Of a stretch of 64,000 bases of DNA, positions 28,862-37,141 are shown piece by piece. Every line of letters starts with the position of its first letter. Positions within the stretch are counted from its first letter, which is position 1. The notes under the pieces were generated by a model that was not told the DNA's origin, made no database searches, and worked only from the letters and a program-made list of their open reading frames with translations. A program made the position numbers and the translations under genes. The DNA lies in NCBI RefSeq assembly GCF_000195595.1, contig NZ_GL882538.1:17267-81266 (forward strand), read 5' to 3'. Source of the stretch: Actinomyces sp. oral taxon 170 str. F0386. Its GTDB lineage: Bacteria; Actinomycetota; Actinomycetes; Actinomycetales; Actinomycetaceae.

Positions 28862-28932
28862 CGGTTTCACAGCGGCTTCACCGCGACGCCACCCGGTTTC
28901 ACGCCGTTTCATCCTGCTCTTCCACGGTTTCA
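28862..28932 (-). promoter_or_regulatory. Five helically phased direct repeats, candidate SARP operator
   Basis: On the minus strand the octamer TGAAACCG (variants TGAAGCCG, TGAAACGG) occurs at 28862-28869, 28873-28880, 28894-28901, 28904-28911 and 28925-28932, that is at steps of 11, 21, 10 and 21 bp, one or two helical turns. The last copy ends 8 bp before a CAGCCT hexamer at 28853-28848. OmpR-like SARP regulators are known to bind tandem repeats with 11- or 22-bp periodicity close to the -10. A SARP-type gene lies just beyond the two transporter genes. Confidence 0.5.
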
Positions 28933-29072
28933 TGCCCGACATCGAGGACGTACCTTTCCTTCGAGGAATGCATTTTCCTGATTTCTCCGCGATCCACCTT
29001 CTGGTGTGATTCAAACAGGTGTGGATGCCACTATTTTTGACATGCAGACCTCATTATGTCTGTTTTGCTTGA

Positions 29073-29101
29073 TTGACGACAATGGTATGTCGTTTTACGA
29101 T
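29073..29101 (+). promoter_or_regulatory. Promoter of the XRE/AbrB-like gene (leaderless)
   Basis: TTGACG (29073-29078), exact 17-bp spacer, TACGAT (29096-29101). The ATG of the gene is at 29108, about where transcription should begin, and there is no Shine-Dalgarno. This is the best-matching sigma-70-type promoter in the AT-rich segment. Confidence 0.7.
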
Positions 29102-29107
29102 TCAGTC

Positions 29108-29548
29108 ATGATTAGCGGCAACATCGCAAGCTTGCGCAAAAAGCATCGCTGGACTCAGGAAGCGTTGGCAAATAAGGTCGGTGTCTCTCGGCAAACCATT
29201 GCCAAGTGGGAGGCGCCGGGCGGTAATCCCGACATTTCCTCATGTATTCGATTAGCGCAGGTGTTCGATGTTGCGATCGACGATCTTGTCAACGGGGAAA
29301 CTTCATTTGTCGCCATGCTTGATCGTCCCGGCAAATACATATTTGGCACCGTTGTGATCGATCCGGGTGGGAGACTCACGCTTCCAGTGCGCGCCAGAAA
29401 AGTTTTCAACATTAAGCCCGGCGACGAGCTCCTACTTATCGGCGACATCGATCGGGGGCTTGCTTTGATGGATACGCAGTTCTTTGTGCAGGCTGCTCGT
29501 CACGTGGAAGGAGATCATCATGCGGCGCATGAAAATACTGAAAACTAA
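29108..29548 (+). CDS. XRE-family regulator with C-terminal AbrB/SpoVT-type domain
   Basis: The product is a 146-aa protein. Residues ~3-57 form an XRE helix-turn-helix (NIASLRKKHRWTQEALANKV, VSRQTIAKWE). Residues ~75-120 look like an AbrB/SpoVT swapped-hairpin DNA-binding domain (IDPGGRLTLPVRARKVFNIK, GDELLLIGD). This two-domain architecture is common in low-GC Gram-positives. The reading from 29006 is longer, but ATG 29108 matches the usual MIS-N-I start and the promoter position. The gene overlaps the hydrolase gene by 29 bp. Base composition is clearly lower in GC than its surroundings. Confidence 0.85.
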   Translation: MISGNIASLRKKHRWTQEALANKVGVSRQTIAKWEAPGGNPDISSCIRLAQVFDVAIDDLVNGETSFVAMLDRPGKYIFGTVVIDPGGRLTLPVRARKVFNIKPGDELLLIGDIDRGLALMDTQFFVQAARHVEGDHHAAHENTEN

Positions 29549-30641
29549 GCGAAAGGGGATGCGTGCGCTGATAATCGTTGGCGCCGTGCTTGGCTTGCTC
29601 GGGGGTGGTGTGACTTATTATGCTCATCGAAATATGACGTATGATCGGGCTGCTGAGACAGTTGTTCGTCGTGCTGGCTTTGTTGAAAGGCGGGTAGAGC
29701 TGCCAGGCGGCGCAATCATTCACTATGGTGAGGGACCGAGCAATGGTTCGCCGCTCATGTTGGTTCACGGTCAGCAAACAACGTGGAGGGACTATAGTGC
29801 GGTGCTCGGGGAACTGTCTCAACGCTATCACGTGTTTGCGGTCGACTGTTATGGCCATGGTGGATCGAGCAAAAATACCGCAGATTATACGGCGATCAAG
29901 AATGCAGTTGATTTCGTGTGGTTTATTCGGCATGTCGTCAAGTCTCCTGTCTTGATCTCCGGTCACTCTTCGGGGGGTCTGTTGGCGACCATCGTTGCCG
30001 CCAGGGCTCCACAGCTTGTTACGGGTCTATTGATTGAGGATGCGCCATTCTTTGCGACTGAGCCTGGTAGGGCTGAGAAGACATTTGCTTGGCTCGGGTT
30101 TCGCGACATGCATCATTTTTTACGCAGTGGTGAACGAAATTTTACGCGTTACTCGCTTGAGCATACCTATCTTGCGCAAGTTCTTGGACAAAAGAACTTT
30201 GATACGTTTGTTAAACGGCCTGCCCTTGATTGCATGAGGCGCCATCCCGGCGAAATACCGCGTCTTTGGTACTATCCTCCTGAGTTACATGTCAATGAGT
30301 TCTTCGATTTGACGGCGAATTTACAGGATAGTACGGGCCCTTACGATTTGCGGTTCGGTGAGACCTTTTATGATTTCTCGTGGTTCACCGGTTTTGATCA
30401 GGTTGAGACACTGAAAGCTGTGCACTGTCCGTCAATTCTTTTGCATGCTGCTCATCCGTCGAACATGCGGGGCTACTATGATGATCGTGGTGTGCTGCTC
30501 GGTGCCATGGATGATCGTGACGCGTCGCATGTTCATTCGCTTCTCTCTCGTAATACTCTGGTTGACAACATTAAAAGCGGTCACGATATTCACTCTGAAC
30601 GTCCAGAGGTTTTTATTAAGGCTGTCGACGATCTTCGTTAA
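29520..30641 (+). CDS. Membrane-anchored alpha/beta hydrolase
   Basis: The product is 373 aa. Residues ~14-34 form one hydrophobic helix (RALIIVGAVLGLLGGGVTYY), so the enzyme is probably tethered outside the membrane. The hydrolase fold shows LMLVHGQQTTWRDY (oxyanion region), VFAVDCYGHGGSS, the nucleophile elbow GHSSGG (Ser150), and a late His in SGHDIHSERP. The substrate is unknown. ATG 29520 follows GGAAGGAGATCATC. It is co-transcribed with the XRE/AbrB-like regulator. Codons are AT-rich relative to the ~70% GC neighbours, indicating acquisition. Confidence 0.85.
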   Translation: MRRMKILKTKRKGMRALIIVGAVLGLLGGGVTYYAHRNMTYDRAAETVVRRAGFVERRVELPGGAIIHYGEGPSNGSPLMLVHGQQTTWRDYSAVLGELSQRYHVFAVDCYGHGGSSKNTADYTAIKNAVDFVWFIRHVVKSPVLISGHSSGGLLATIVAARAPQLVTGLLIEDAPFFATEPGRAEKTFAWLGFRDMHHFLRSGERNFTRYSLEHTYLAQVLGQKNFDTFVKRPALDCMRRHPGEIPRLWYYPPELHVNEFFDLTANLQDSTGPYDLRFGETFYDFSWFTGFDQVETLKAVHCPSILLHAAHPSNMRGYYDDRGVLLGAMDDRDASHVHSLLSRNTLVDNIKSGHDIHSERPEVFIKAVDDLR

Positions 30642-31178
30642 TCTTGTCGCAGGAGCGGGATATGAGTGTTTTCTGAGTATTTAGATCGGCGCCGCCATCA
30701 CGCTGTTAACGCTGGGTGACGTCGGCAGCCGGTGGGTGAGCAGCTCGCTGCGGTAGCGCCTCAGATCAACGCCGCGCGAGCCCACGATCATCGATGTCTC
30801 CCGGATCGTCCCGACCACCCGGGTGAGCATCACTGGTGGAGGCCATGGGCTGCTCGGTGGCGCGCTGATCGAGGGGACCTGGTAGGTCCGCTGCGCCGGA
30901 CTCTTCGGAGGAATCTACCTGTTGGTGTCCGGATCTGTGACAAAGGACTTCCAGCCCCCAAGTCTTGTGATGAAGGCCTTGGAATCATGCGGTTGCGCTC
31001 CGTCAGTACGAGAACGATCTGAGCCTTTGTTACAGATGTGGACATCCGTCCCCCCTTCTGACTCCTGGTGGTGCGTGCTGGGAACTACCGCAGCGACCAA
31101 GCGGTACTCGCGAGCCTCGGGCCACTGGCCATGGGCCGACCGCCCCGCCCGCCTCGGTCACAGCATGACGATGAGGAG
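30642..31178. other. Non-coding or degraded region after the AT-rich pair
   Basis: These 537 bp return to high GC. No recognisable gene is present. A minus-strand frame ending at 30681 reads TRVVGTIRETSMIVGSRG and later ELLTHRLPTSP, which looks protein-like but is short (~70 codons) and unrecognised, possibly a gene remnant. A 119-bp inverted-repeat element occupies 30926-31044. coaA ends at 31179 on the minus strand. Confidence 0.5.
30926..31044. repeat. 119-bp inverted-repeat element (MITE-like or IS remnant)
   Basis: The 21-bp arms TGTCCGGATCTGTGACAAAG+G (30926-30946) and 31024-31044 are inverted and match at 18 of 21 positions; 77 bp lie between. The arms resemble terminal inverted repeats of a short non-autonomous element or the residue of an insertion sequence. 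No flanking target duplication was identified and no transposase is present. Confidence 0.45.
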
Positions 31179-32156
31179 TCAGGACTTGCGCAGCAGGACC
31201 CGGCTCATACGGTGCTCGGCGTCCTTGGTCAGGACCAGGGTGGCCCGGCCACGGGTAGGGGCGATGTTCTCGCGCAGGTTGACCAGGTTGACGCTCTCCC
31301 AGATCTCGTTCGCCCCAGCCAGGGCCACGTCGTCGGGGATCTCGGCGAAGCGCCGGAAGTAGGAGCCCGGCTGGGTGAAGGCCGTGTGCTTGAGAGTGAG
31401 GAACCGGTCCAGGTACCAGCGGCGGATGTCGCCCGGGTCGGCGTCGACGTAGATCGAGAAGTCGATGAAGTCGCTCACCGCCAGGGTCGAGGCCCCCGGC
31501 CGGGAGCCTCGCGGAGCGGGCTGGAGGACGTTGAGCCCCTCCAGGACGAGAATGTCGGGACGCTCCACCGTGACGTGCCGCTCCGGCACGATGTCGTAGA
31601 CCGTGTGGGAGTAGACCGGTGCCTGGACGCGCTCGCTGCCGGACTTCACGGCCGCCACGAAGTCCAGCAGGGCGCGGCGGTCGTAGGACTCGGGGAAGCC
31701 CTTGCGGGCCATGAGGCCGCGCTCCTCAAGGACCCGGTTGGGCAGCAGGAAACCGTCGGTGGTCACCAGGTCCACTCGGGGCGTGTCCGGGAAACGGGTG
31801 AGCAGGTGGGCGATGAGTCGCGCCGTCGTCGACTTGCCGACGGCGACCGATCCGGCCACCGCGACGACGAAGGGCGTAGGTGGCTCGTTCACCCCCAGGA
31901 AGGCGCCGGTGCGGTGCGCGCGCTCGCGCGAGGTGGCGATGTAGTCCTCCAGCAGCGCGGTCAGCGGGCGATAGACGGCATCCACCTCGGCCAGGTCGAT
32001 AGGGTCTCCCAGACCCCGCAGCTTCTCGACGTCGGCCTGGGTCAACGGCAGTGGCGCCGAGGATGCCAGGGCGGACCACTGGTCGCGGTCCAGCTCGATA
32101 TAGGGCGAGGCACCTGGGATACCCAGGTCGCTCGGTCCGCTCAGCTCGGAGATCAC
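31179..32156 (-). CDS. coaA: Pantothenate kinase, type I
   Basis: The enzyme phosphorylates pantothenate in the first committed step of CoA synthesis. The P-loop is AVAGSVAVGKSTTARL; TTDGFLLPN, GFPESYDRRALL, YSHTVYDIVP and VLEGLNVLQ are family motifs. From GTG 32156 it is 325 aa, close to the E. coli length of 316. GACACT six bases upstream fits the leaderless pattern seen elsewhere here. A TTG at 32252 would add 32 unconserved residues. It is divergent from glmS. Confidence 0.93.
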   Translation of the reverse strand: MISELSGPSDLGIPGASPYIELDRDQWSALASSAPLPLTQADVEKLRGLGDPIDLAEVDAVYRPLTALLEDYIATSRERAHRTGAFLGVNEPPTPFVVAVAGSVAVGKSTTARLIAHLLTRFPDTPRVDLVTTDGFLLPNRVLEERGLMARKGFPESYDRRALLDFVAAVKSGSERVQAPVYSHTVYDIVPERHVTVERPDILVLEGLNVLQPAPRGSRPGASTLAVSDFIDFSIYVDADPGDIRRWYLDRFLTLKHTAFTQPGSYFRRFAEIPDDVALAGANEIWESVNLVNLRENIAPTRGRATLVLTKDAEHRMSRVLLRKS

Positions 32157-32340
32157 CGACACAGTGTCGCAAAAAGAGGTGCTCTGCGGACAATCCCTGA
32201 GAATCGAAGCGGACTCGGCGGAGTATCTGCGGGGTATCGACTCGGATATCAACCGTGAGATCGGTAACGGGACATGCGAGGCCCGGTCCGAGGAGTCTTT
32301 TGGAGAACACCGACATCACACCAACGTGGCCCGGCGCTCG

Positions 32341-32369
32341 TTGTCAACGCCGCGTCAGCATGATTCGAT
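32341..32369 (+). promoter_or_regulatory. Promoter of glmS (leaderless)
   Basis: TTGTCA (32341-32346), 17-bp spacer, TTCGAT (32364-32369), then CGGACC and the ATG at 32376. The transcript should start at or next to the start codon, leaving no room for a glmS ribozyme. Confidence 0.6.
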
Positions 32370-32375
32370 CGGACC

Positions 32376-34280
32376 ATGTGTGGAATTGTCGGCCACGTCG
32401 GCCCTTTGACTGAAACTGGTTCCTCCCGTTCTCTTACTGTTCTCATGGACGGCCTCGGCCGTCTGGAGTACCGCGGCTACGACTCGGCAGGCGTCGCCCT
32501 GGTGGGGCCCGCCGGCCTGGATGTTGTCAAGGAGGCGGGCAAGCTCGCCGGCCTGCGCGAGCTGCTGGAGTCGACCCCGCCGGCCCCCGCTACCGCAGGC
32601 ATCGGACACACCCGCTGGGCCACTCACGGGGGCCCGACGACGGTCAACGCCCACCCTCATCGCGCCGGCCACCTCGCCGTGGTCCATAACGGCATCATCG
32701 AGAACTTCCGTCCGCTGCGAGAGGAGGTCGAGGCTGCTGGGCGCGAGCTCCTCTCCGACACCGACACCGAGGTCGTGGCCCACGTCCTGGACATCGACTT
32801 CACCGAGCGTCTGCGCCAGGACCCGTCCGCCGCCTCCGACCCGGCCCGGGTCGCCGAGCTCCTGGTCGCCTCGATGCAGGCCGTCACCGACCGTCTCGAG
32901 GGTGCCTTCGCGCTCCTGGCCGTCACTGACCTGGCCCCCGCGGCCATCGTCGCCGCCCGCCGTTCCAGCCCGCTGGTCATCGGCCTGGGGGAGGGTGAGA
33001 ACTTCCTGGGCAGCGACGTCGCGGCCTTCGTCGCCTTCACCAAGAAGGCCGCCGAGGTCGACGACGACCAGGTCCTCCTCCTGACCGCCGACGCCGTGCA
33101 CGTTTGGGACAAGGACGGCAACGACGTCGAGCCCAAGACCTGGGAGGTCTCCTGGGACGCCTCCGCGGCCGTCAAAGGCGGCTACGACACTTTCATGGAC
33201 AAGGAGATCCACGAGCAGCCCACTGCCGTGGCCGACACCCTGCGTGGTCGCGTCGACGAGCGCGGCGAGCTCCAGCTCGACGAGATGCGCATCGACCCTG
33301 CCGTCCTGCGCAGCGTCGACAAGATCATCGTCATCGCCTGCGGTACCGCCTCCTACGCCGGGCACGTCGCCAAGTACGCCATTGAGCACTGGTGCCGCAT
33401 CCCGGTTGAGGTCGAGCTTGCCCACGAGTTCCGCTACCGCGACCCGGTCGTCAGCGAGAAGACGCTGACTGTGGCCATCTCCCAGTCCGGCGAGACCATG
33501 GACACCATCCAGGCGGTGCGCCACGCCCGTGAGCAGGACAGCAAGGTCCTGGCCATCGTCAACACCTACGGCTCAACCATCGCCCGCGAGGCCGACGCCG
33601 TCCTCTACACCCATGCCGGCCCCGAGGTCGCCGTGGCCTCCACCAAGGCCTTCCTCGCCCAGATCACCGCCTGCTATCTGCTGGGTCTCTACCTGGCCCA
33701 GCTGCGCGGCAACAAGTGGCCCGACGAGGTCGCCGAGTACCTGGACAACCTCGCTGCCATGCCGGACCGTATCCAGCACGTCCTGGACAACCAGGAGGCC
33801 GGGGTGCGTGACCTGGGCGCTGAGCTGGCGGACAAGTCCTCCTTCCTGTTCCTGGGCCGCCACGTCGGCTTCCCTGTGGCACTGGAGGGCGCGCTCAAGC
33901 TCAAGGAGCTCGCCTACGTCCACGCTGAGGGCTTCGCCGCCGGTGAGCTCAAGCACGGCCCGATCGCGCTCATCGAGGAGGGTCTGCCGGTTTTCGTCAT
34001 TGTGCCCACTCCGCGCCGCCCCGTCCTGCACGACAAGGTCATCTCCAACATCCAGGAGATCCGGGCCCGCGGCGCGCGCACCATCGTCATCGCCGAGGAG
34101 GGCGACGTCGATGTCGAGCCCTTCGCCGACCACATCATCCGGGTACCCGCCACCCCCACGATCCTGTGGCCGCTGCTCACTGTGGTCCCGCTGCAGGTCT
34201 TTGCCGCCGCCCTGGCCGGGGCCAAGGGCCTGGACATCGACCAGCCCCGCAACCTGGCCAAGTCCGTGACTGTCGAGTAG
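32376..34280 (+). CDS. glmS: Glutamine--fructose-6-phosphate aminotransferase (isomerising)
   Basis: The product is a 634-aa cytosolic enzyme making glucosamine-6-phosphate from fructose-6-phosphate and glutamine, the entry to UDP-GlcNAc. The nucleophile Cys2 is in MCGIVGHVG. The glutaminase domain shows RLEYRGYDSAGVA and HTRWATHGGPT. Two SIS domains follow (IVIACGTASYAGHVAKYAIE; AISQSGETMDT; GRHVGFPVALEGALKLKELA), ending NLAKSVTVE. No Shine-Dalgarno precedes the ATG. Confidence 0.97.
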   Translation: MCGIVGHVGPLTETGSSRSLTVLMDGLGRLEYRGYDSAGVALVGPAGLDVVKEAGKLAGLRELLESTPPAPATAGIGHTRWATHGGPTTVNAHPHRAGHLAVVHNGIIENFRPLREEVEAAGRELLSDTDTEVVAHVLDIDFTERLRQDPSAASDPARVAELLVASMQAVTDRLEGAFALLAVTDLAPAAIVAARRSSPLVIGLGEGENFLGSDVAAFVAFTKKAAEVDDDQVLLLTADAVHVWDKDGNDVEPKTWEVSWDASAAVKGGYDTFMDKEIHEQPTAVADTLRGRVDERGELQLDEMRIDPAVLRSVDKIIVIACGTASYAGHVAKYAIEHWCRIPVEVELAHEFRYRDPVVSEKTLTVAISQSGETMDTIQAVRHAREQDSKVLAIVNTYGSTIAREADAVLYTHAGPEVAVASTKAFLAQITACYLLGLYLAQLRGNKWPDEVAEYLDNLAAMPDRIQHVLDNQEAGVRDLGAELADKSSFLFLGRHVGFPVALEGALKLKELAYVHAEGFAAGELKHGPIALIEEGLPVFVIVPTPRRPVLHDKVISNIQEIRARGARTIVIAEEGDVDVEPFADHIIRVPATPTILWPLLTVVPLQVFAAALAGAKGLDIDQPRNLAKSVTVE

Positions 34281-34308
34281 GTCCGACGGCGAGTCACCCC
34301 TCAGCCGC

Positions 34309-34337
34309 GCCGAGCCCCGGATCTTCCGGGGCTCGGC
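34309..34337. terminator. Bidirectional terminator glmS/acpS
   Basis: Perfect 12-bp stem GCCGAGCCCCGG (34309-34320) / 34326-34337, loop ATCTT, between the convergent glmS and acpS ends. Confidence 0.85.
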
Positions 34338-34339
34338 GT

Positions 34340-34819
34340 CTACAGGGCTGGGCGCAGGGACTTGACCTGCGGCTTGATGCGAGCCTCGGAGCGCTGGGAG
34401 GACAGGGCCAGGTTGTCGTCGTTGTCGACGTGGTCGGCCTGGGCGACGACGAAGGCCTGCGCCATGCCGCCGTCGTGGGCCAGTGAGAGGTGCCAGTGGC
34501 CGATGCCGGCCTGGCGCGCGGCCATCGCGGCTGCCCCGGTCAGGCGTAGCCGCGGCGGGGTGCCGGGGGTCGAGGTCACCTCGATGTCCTTGTACTCCCA
34601 ACCTTCAGGCGCATCCAGCCCCAGCTCGGCGTGGGCCGATCCCAGTGCCTTGAGAACCGCCTCTTTGGCGGCCAGTCGCGCTCCCAGGGAGGCGGCCCGC
34701 TTCCGGCAGACCGACAGCTCCGCGGGGGTGAAGAGACGTTCGCGCAGGCCGGGTACCCGGTCCATGTAGCCTTCGAGGCGGGTGACGTCGACCAGGTCAG
34801 TCCCTACTGCGCGGATCAC
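34340..34819 (-). CDS. acpS: Holo-[acyl-carrier-protein] synthase
   Basis: The enzyme transfers 4'-phosphopantetheine from CoA to acyl carrier protein. From GTG 34819 it is 159 aa: IRAVGTDLVDVTRLE with metal-binding Asp8, and GARLAAKEAVLKALG with Glu53; HWHLSLAHDGGMAQAFVVA follows. It is longer than the usual ~125 aa, with a ~25-residue C-terminal tail. CACAAT six bases before the GTG and no Shine-Dalgarno suggest a leaderless mRNA. The longer reading to 34918 is unconserved. Confidence 0.93.
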   Translation of the reverse strand: MIRAVGTDLVDVTRLEGYMDRVPGLRERLFTPAELSVCRKRAASLGARLAAKEAVLKALGSAHAELGLDAPEGWEYKDIEVTSTPGTPPRLRLTGAAAMAARQAGIGHWHLSLAHDGGMAQAFVVAQADHVDNDDNLALSSQRSEARIKPQVKSLRPAL

Positions 34820-35006
34820 TCGGCCATTGTGCCGGTTCAGCGGGGGTGGTGAGGGCTGAACGCGCCGCCTACTTCTGGAAAGGACAACTTCTTCCTCGGT
34901 GCTCGAAGACTGCGGCAACTACTCAGAGAGTCTCATTTTCTGAAACCTTCCGTCTCAGAACCTTGCTGGAGGGGCGAGGAGTGATGAGCGGAGGACAATG
35001 GGACAG

Positions 35007-37046
35007 GTGAGTGACCTCAACGACTTCACGCGTTCCGACGACGTCATCGATCCCATGACCTGCGCCTGGCCGGCCCAAGAGATCGCGGCGGCGGAAGCGC
35101 CTGTCACCGCGGGCACCGACCGCTACATGAGAGCCGCCGCCCACGCGGTGGCCCGGGCCGCCCTGCGCGAGCTGCGTCAGGGCCCCACGGCTCCCGGCGC
35201 TGCGGTTGCCCCCGCCCGGCCCGCCTACGCGCCTTCTGCCCCGGCCAGCCCCGCCGGAGTGCCGGGCTCTCCGGCCTCACCGGCGTCACCGGGCTCACCG
35301 GCAACGTCGTCGGGGGTATCAGCCGACAGGGCGGGAGCCTACGTGAGTCCGGGGTGGATCTCGGGGGCGCCGGTACTTCTTCTGGTCGGCGGAGGGCACA
35401 ACGGGGCCGACACCCTCCTGGCCGGAGGCCTGCTGGCGCACAACGGCTGTGCGGTCACCGCCGTTCTGGCCACCGAGCACCCCCACCCCGTCGCCCTTGA
35501 GGAGGCCCGCAGCCACGGCGTCATCATCCACGGCGCCGGCTACCGCAGCGATGATGGGGCTGACTGGGACGGTGCTGAGGCCATCGCCGCCGTCGAGGCC
35601 TTCCTCGTTCACGGGGGACTCGTCCTCGACGGACTCACCGGCATCGGGGCCACCGGGCCGCTGCGGTCCGACGCAGCCGCTCTCATCGCCCCGCTCATCG
35701 CGGCCGGGTCACCGGGCAGGCGCCCGCTGCGCGTCGTCGCCGTCGACCTGCCCAGCGGAACCGGCGTCGACGACGGCACCGTCGATGGTCCGGTCCTCGC
35801 CGCCGACCGCACCATCACCTTCACCTGTCTCAAGGGGTGTCTGTGCCTGTCTCCGGCCCGGCACCTGTGCGGCGTCGTCGAGGTCGTTCCCCTCGGGCTA
35901 CCCGCACCGACGAGCCAACCCATCGCCCGCCGTCCCGTCGATGGCGCCCTCGGGGACTACCTGTCACAAGCCGTTCCCGAACCCGGCACCGATGACCACA
36001 AGTACACTCGCGGCGTTGTCGGCCTGTGGGCCGGCAGCGAGACCTACCCCGGTGCGGCCGTCCTGGCCGCCAACGGCGCGGTGCGCGCCGGAGCCGGCAT
36101 GGTGCGCCTGGCCGCGCCTAGACGCGTGGAGGACCTTGTTCTGGCGGCTCGGCCAGAGGTCGTTCCAGCCGTCGGACGCAGCCAGGCGCTCGTCCTAGGG
36201 CCGGGGATCGACCCTGACGACACCGCCAGGACCGAGGAGCTGCGGGACGTCCTGAGTCCCACCTTCGCTCCCGCGCGCGGCAGCAGGAGCGGCCATGATG
36301 CCGACGATACCGACGATGCCGGGGTGGGTGAGAGGACAACCGGGAGCGCTGCCAGCGCAGCGGCGGTCGGGTTGCCTGCCGTCATCGACGCCGGAGCGCT
36401 GAGCATCCTGGCTGAGCTCCTCACCGGGGGCCTGCGCTGCACGCCGCTTCACGTCCTGACCCCGCACGCCGGTGAGGCCGCCACCCTCCTGACCGCACTG
36501 ACGGGAGCGGAGACGCCCGCGCAGACACCTCGGGGGTGGGATCGCGATCGTGTTGAGGCTCACCCTGCCCGCGCCGTCCGGGAGCTCTCCCGCCTCACCG
36601 GCGCCACTGTCCTGCTCAAGGGTGCCACCACGCTCATTGCGGTCCCTGACCATCCTCTGGTCAGCGTGGACTGCGGACCAGGTTGGATGGCGACCGCCGG
36701 AAGCGGGGACGTGCTCGCCGGCGTCCTGGGCGCTGTCCTGGCCGGAGTCGCCGCCCGCTGGGAGCGGAGGACGACACATGCAGCCACTGATGCACCTCCG
36801 GATGCGGACTCGGCGTCCGGCACTCTGGCCGGAGGTCTGCAGGCCCCGATGGTTGATGCCGTGCTCGACTCGGTGGCCGCAGGTGTCAGGCTGCACGCGC
36901 TCGCCGGTGCCTACGCCGCCGCAGTGCCGCAAGGAGCCGGCATTGTCGGCGCTGGTGGGCACCCGGTCGCCGCCCTCGACATCGCCTCATCCCTCGGTCC
37001 GGCCCGCCTCGAGCTCAACTGGCTTCAGGCGGTCCCGCACCACTGA
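35007..37046 (+). CDS. nnrD: Bifunctional NAD(P)H-hydrate epimerase / ADP-dependent NAD(P)H-hydrate dehydratase
   Basis: This repair enzyme restores damaged NAD(P)HX. The N-terminal YjeF_N epimerase domain (~1-300) has LLVGGGHNGADTLLAGGLLA, DGLTGIGATGPLR and VAVDLPSGTGVDDG; it is interrupted by a ~60-residue Pro/Ala/Ser-rich stretch. The C-terminal dehydratase/kinase-like domain has HKYTRGVVGLWAGSETYPGA, LTPHAGEAATLL and DCGPGWMATAGSGDVLAG. The usual NNGGDG of the epimerase reads HNGADT here, a mild deviation. GTG 35007 has GACAAT seven bases before it; ATG 34998 is the alternative. It is followed by alr. Confidence 0.92.
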   Translation: MSDLNDFTRSDDVIDPMTCAWPAQEIAAAEAPVTAGTDRYMRAAAHAVARAALRELRQGPTAPGAAVAPARPAYAPSAPASPAGVPGSPASPASPGSPATSSGVSADRAGAYVSPGWISGAPVLLLVGGGHNGADTLLAGGLLAHNGCAVTAVLATEHPHPVALEEARSHGVIIHGAGYRSDDGADWDGAEAIAAVEAFLVHGGLVLDGLTGIGATGPLRSDAAALIAPLIAAGSPGRRPLRVVAVDLPSGTGVDDGTVDGPVLAADRTITFTCLKGCLCLSPARHLCGVVEVVPLGLPAPTSQPIARRPVDGALGDYLSQAVPEPGTDDHKYTRGVVGLWAGSETYPGAAVLAANGAVRAGAGMVRLAAPRRVEDLVLAARPEVVPAVGRSQALVLGPGIDPDDTARTEELRDVLSPTFAPARGSRSGHDADDTDDAGVGERTTGSAASAAAVGLPAVIDAGALSILAELLTGGLRCTPLHVLTPHAGEAATLLTALTGAETPAQTPRGWDRDRVEAHPARAVRELSRLTGATVLLKGATTLIAVPDHPLVSVDCGPGWMATAGSGDVLAGVLGAVLAGVAARWERRTTHAATDAPPDADSASGTLAGGLQAPMVDAVLDSVAAGVRLHALAGAYAAAVPQGAGIVGAGGHPVAALDIASSLGPARLELNWLQAVPHH

Positions 37047-37141
37047 GCCATGGCGGCCACCGGCGTCAACCGGGCGATGCGGATGGTCGAGTGCGCGAGC
37101 AAACAGGTTCGCCACCGGCCACCCAGTGCGACAATCGCGCC

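Noticed and set aside
32157-32375. A glmS ribozyme upstream of glmS
   Set aside because: The promoter TTGTCA-N17-TTCGAT places the transcript start at the ATG, so there is no leader to hold a ribozyme, and the conserved core was not seen.
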